DNA from: Chloroflexota bacterium
GTDB taxonomy: Bacteria > Chloroflexota > UBA6077 > CF-72
DNA: 8,126 nucleotides
Direction: 5' to 3'
Assembly (NCBI GenBank): GCA_019242065.1
Contig: JAFAWJ010000582.1
Span: 1-8,126 of the forward strand
Part shown: one piece after another, positions 7,903 through 8,126 of the stretch
Numbering within the stretch: position 1 is the first letter of the stretch
Layout of the letters: each line of letters starts with the position of its first letter
Made by a program: the position numbers and the translations under genes
Notes under the pieces: model-generated
What the model was told of the DNA's origin: nothing
Databases searched by the model: none
What the model saw: the letters and a program-made list of their open reading frames with translations, nothing else

Positions 7903-8126
7903 ATGCGCACAGGTGAACGGCTAGTCGTCGAAAAGGCCCTGGTGGTGAATCACGAACTGCACGCGCAGGGCTCAGCCGGACGCGCGATCCGCGGCATTAC
8001 CGCCGAACCCGAGCGTCGCGATGTCGAGGTCGTCACCGTGACCAGTGTCGACGACGCCGGCGCGGTGGTGATTTCGGACCCTTCGTTGCAGGCCATTATT
8101 GTCGACTGGTCACTCGGTCTGGCGAC
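7903..8126 (+). CDS. Orn/Lys/Arg decarboxylase family, N-terminal domain, 3'-truncated
   Basis: The frame is open from ATG 7903 to the window edge and gives 74 residues. The pattern fits the N-terminal wing domain (PF03709-like, CheY-type fold) of fold-type I PLP-dependent ornithine/lysine/arginine decarboxylases. It has a first strand ALVVNHELH (12-20), a helix with AGRAIRGI (25-32), a second strand and turn VEVVTVTSVDDA (41-52), and a third strand QAIIVDWSLG (63-72). If the rest is present, the enzyme would decarboxylate a basic amino acid to a polyamine precursor or for acid resistance. The PLP-binding lysine lies outside the window, so neither activity nor substrate can be judged. A response-regulator-like receiver domain is the main alternative fold assignment. 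The start is supported by its fit to a leaderless promoter and by its position just before the first strand. Confidence 0.7.
   Translation, partial: MRTGERLVVEKALVVNHELHAQGSAGRAIRGITAEPERRDVEVVTVTSVDDAGAVVISDPSLQAIIVDWSLGLA

Overview
The window is a GC-rich bacterial chromosome segment with ordinary housekeeping and accessory genes. I see no phage, insertion sequence, CRISPR array, tRNA or rRNA. The gene set is a SdpI-family membrane protein, a PF04672-type methyltransferase, a tandem universal stress protein, GlgX, a 14-helix drug exporter and an Orn/Lys/Arg decarboxylase N-terminus. It fits a high-GC lineage such as Actinomycetota or Chloroflexota. The weak use of Shine-Dalgarno sites and several -10-like hexamers placed 6-7 bases before a start codon fit the same groups. 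I cannot place the organism more closely from sequence alone.

Layout, left to right. The window opens inside a SdpI-family gene (1-564, +). A small uncharacterised protein follows (593-1042, +), then a SAM-dependent methyltransferase (about 1120-1923, +) and a two-domain universal stress protein (2004-2930, +). A six-helix membrane protein lies on the minus strand (2979-3686), convergent with the stress protein. It is divergent from glgX, the glycogen debranching enzyme (3862-5973, +), across a 175-base region with promoter-like elements for both directions. A DHA2/EmrB-type efflux pump (6063-7727, +) follows glgX. After a 175-base gap, an Orn/Lys/Arg decarboxylase-like gene (7903 to the end, +) begins and runs off the edge.

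The genes do not form an obvious single pathway. Nearly every gene has its own upstream gap, so most are probably separate transcription units. The loose common theme is stress and envelope or metabolic homeostasis: universal stress protein, glycogen turnover, efflux, and possible amino acid decarboxylation.

The most interesting signals are in the spaces between genes. Both the methyltransferase and glgX start with GTG, and in each case that GTG overlaps, as GTGA, the stop of a tiny ATG-initiated frame (9 and 4 codons). Each tiny ATG sits 6-7 bases after a -10-like hexamer, where a leaderless transcript would begin. The decarboxylase gene also looks leaderless. A 13-base perfect inverted repeat lies directly in front of the ribosome binding site of the efflux pump, and no regulator gene is next to it in the window. 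I did not find a convincing new multi-gene system.
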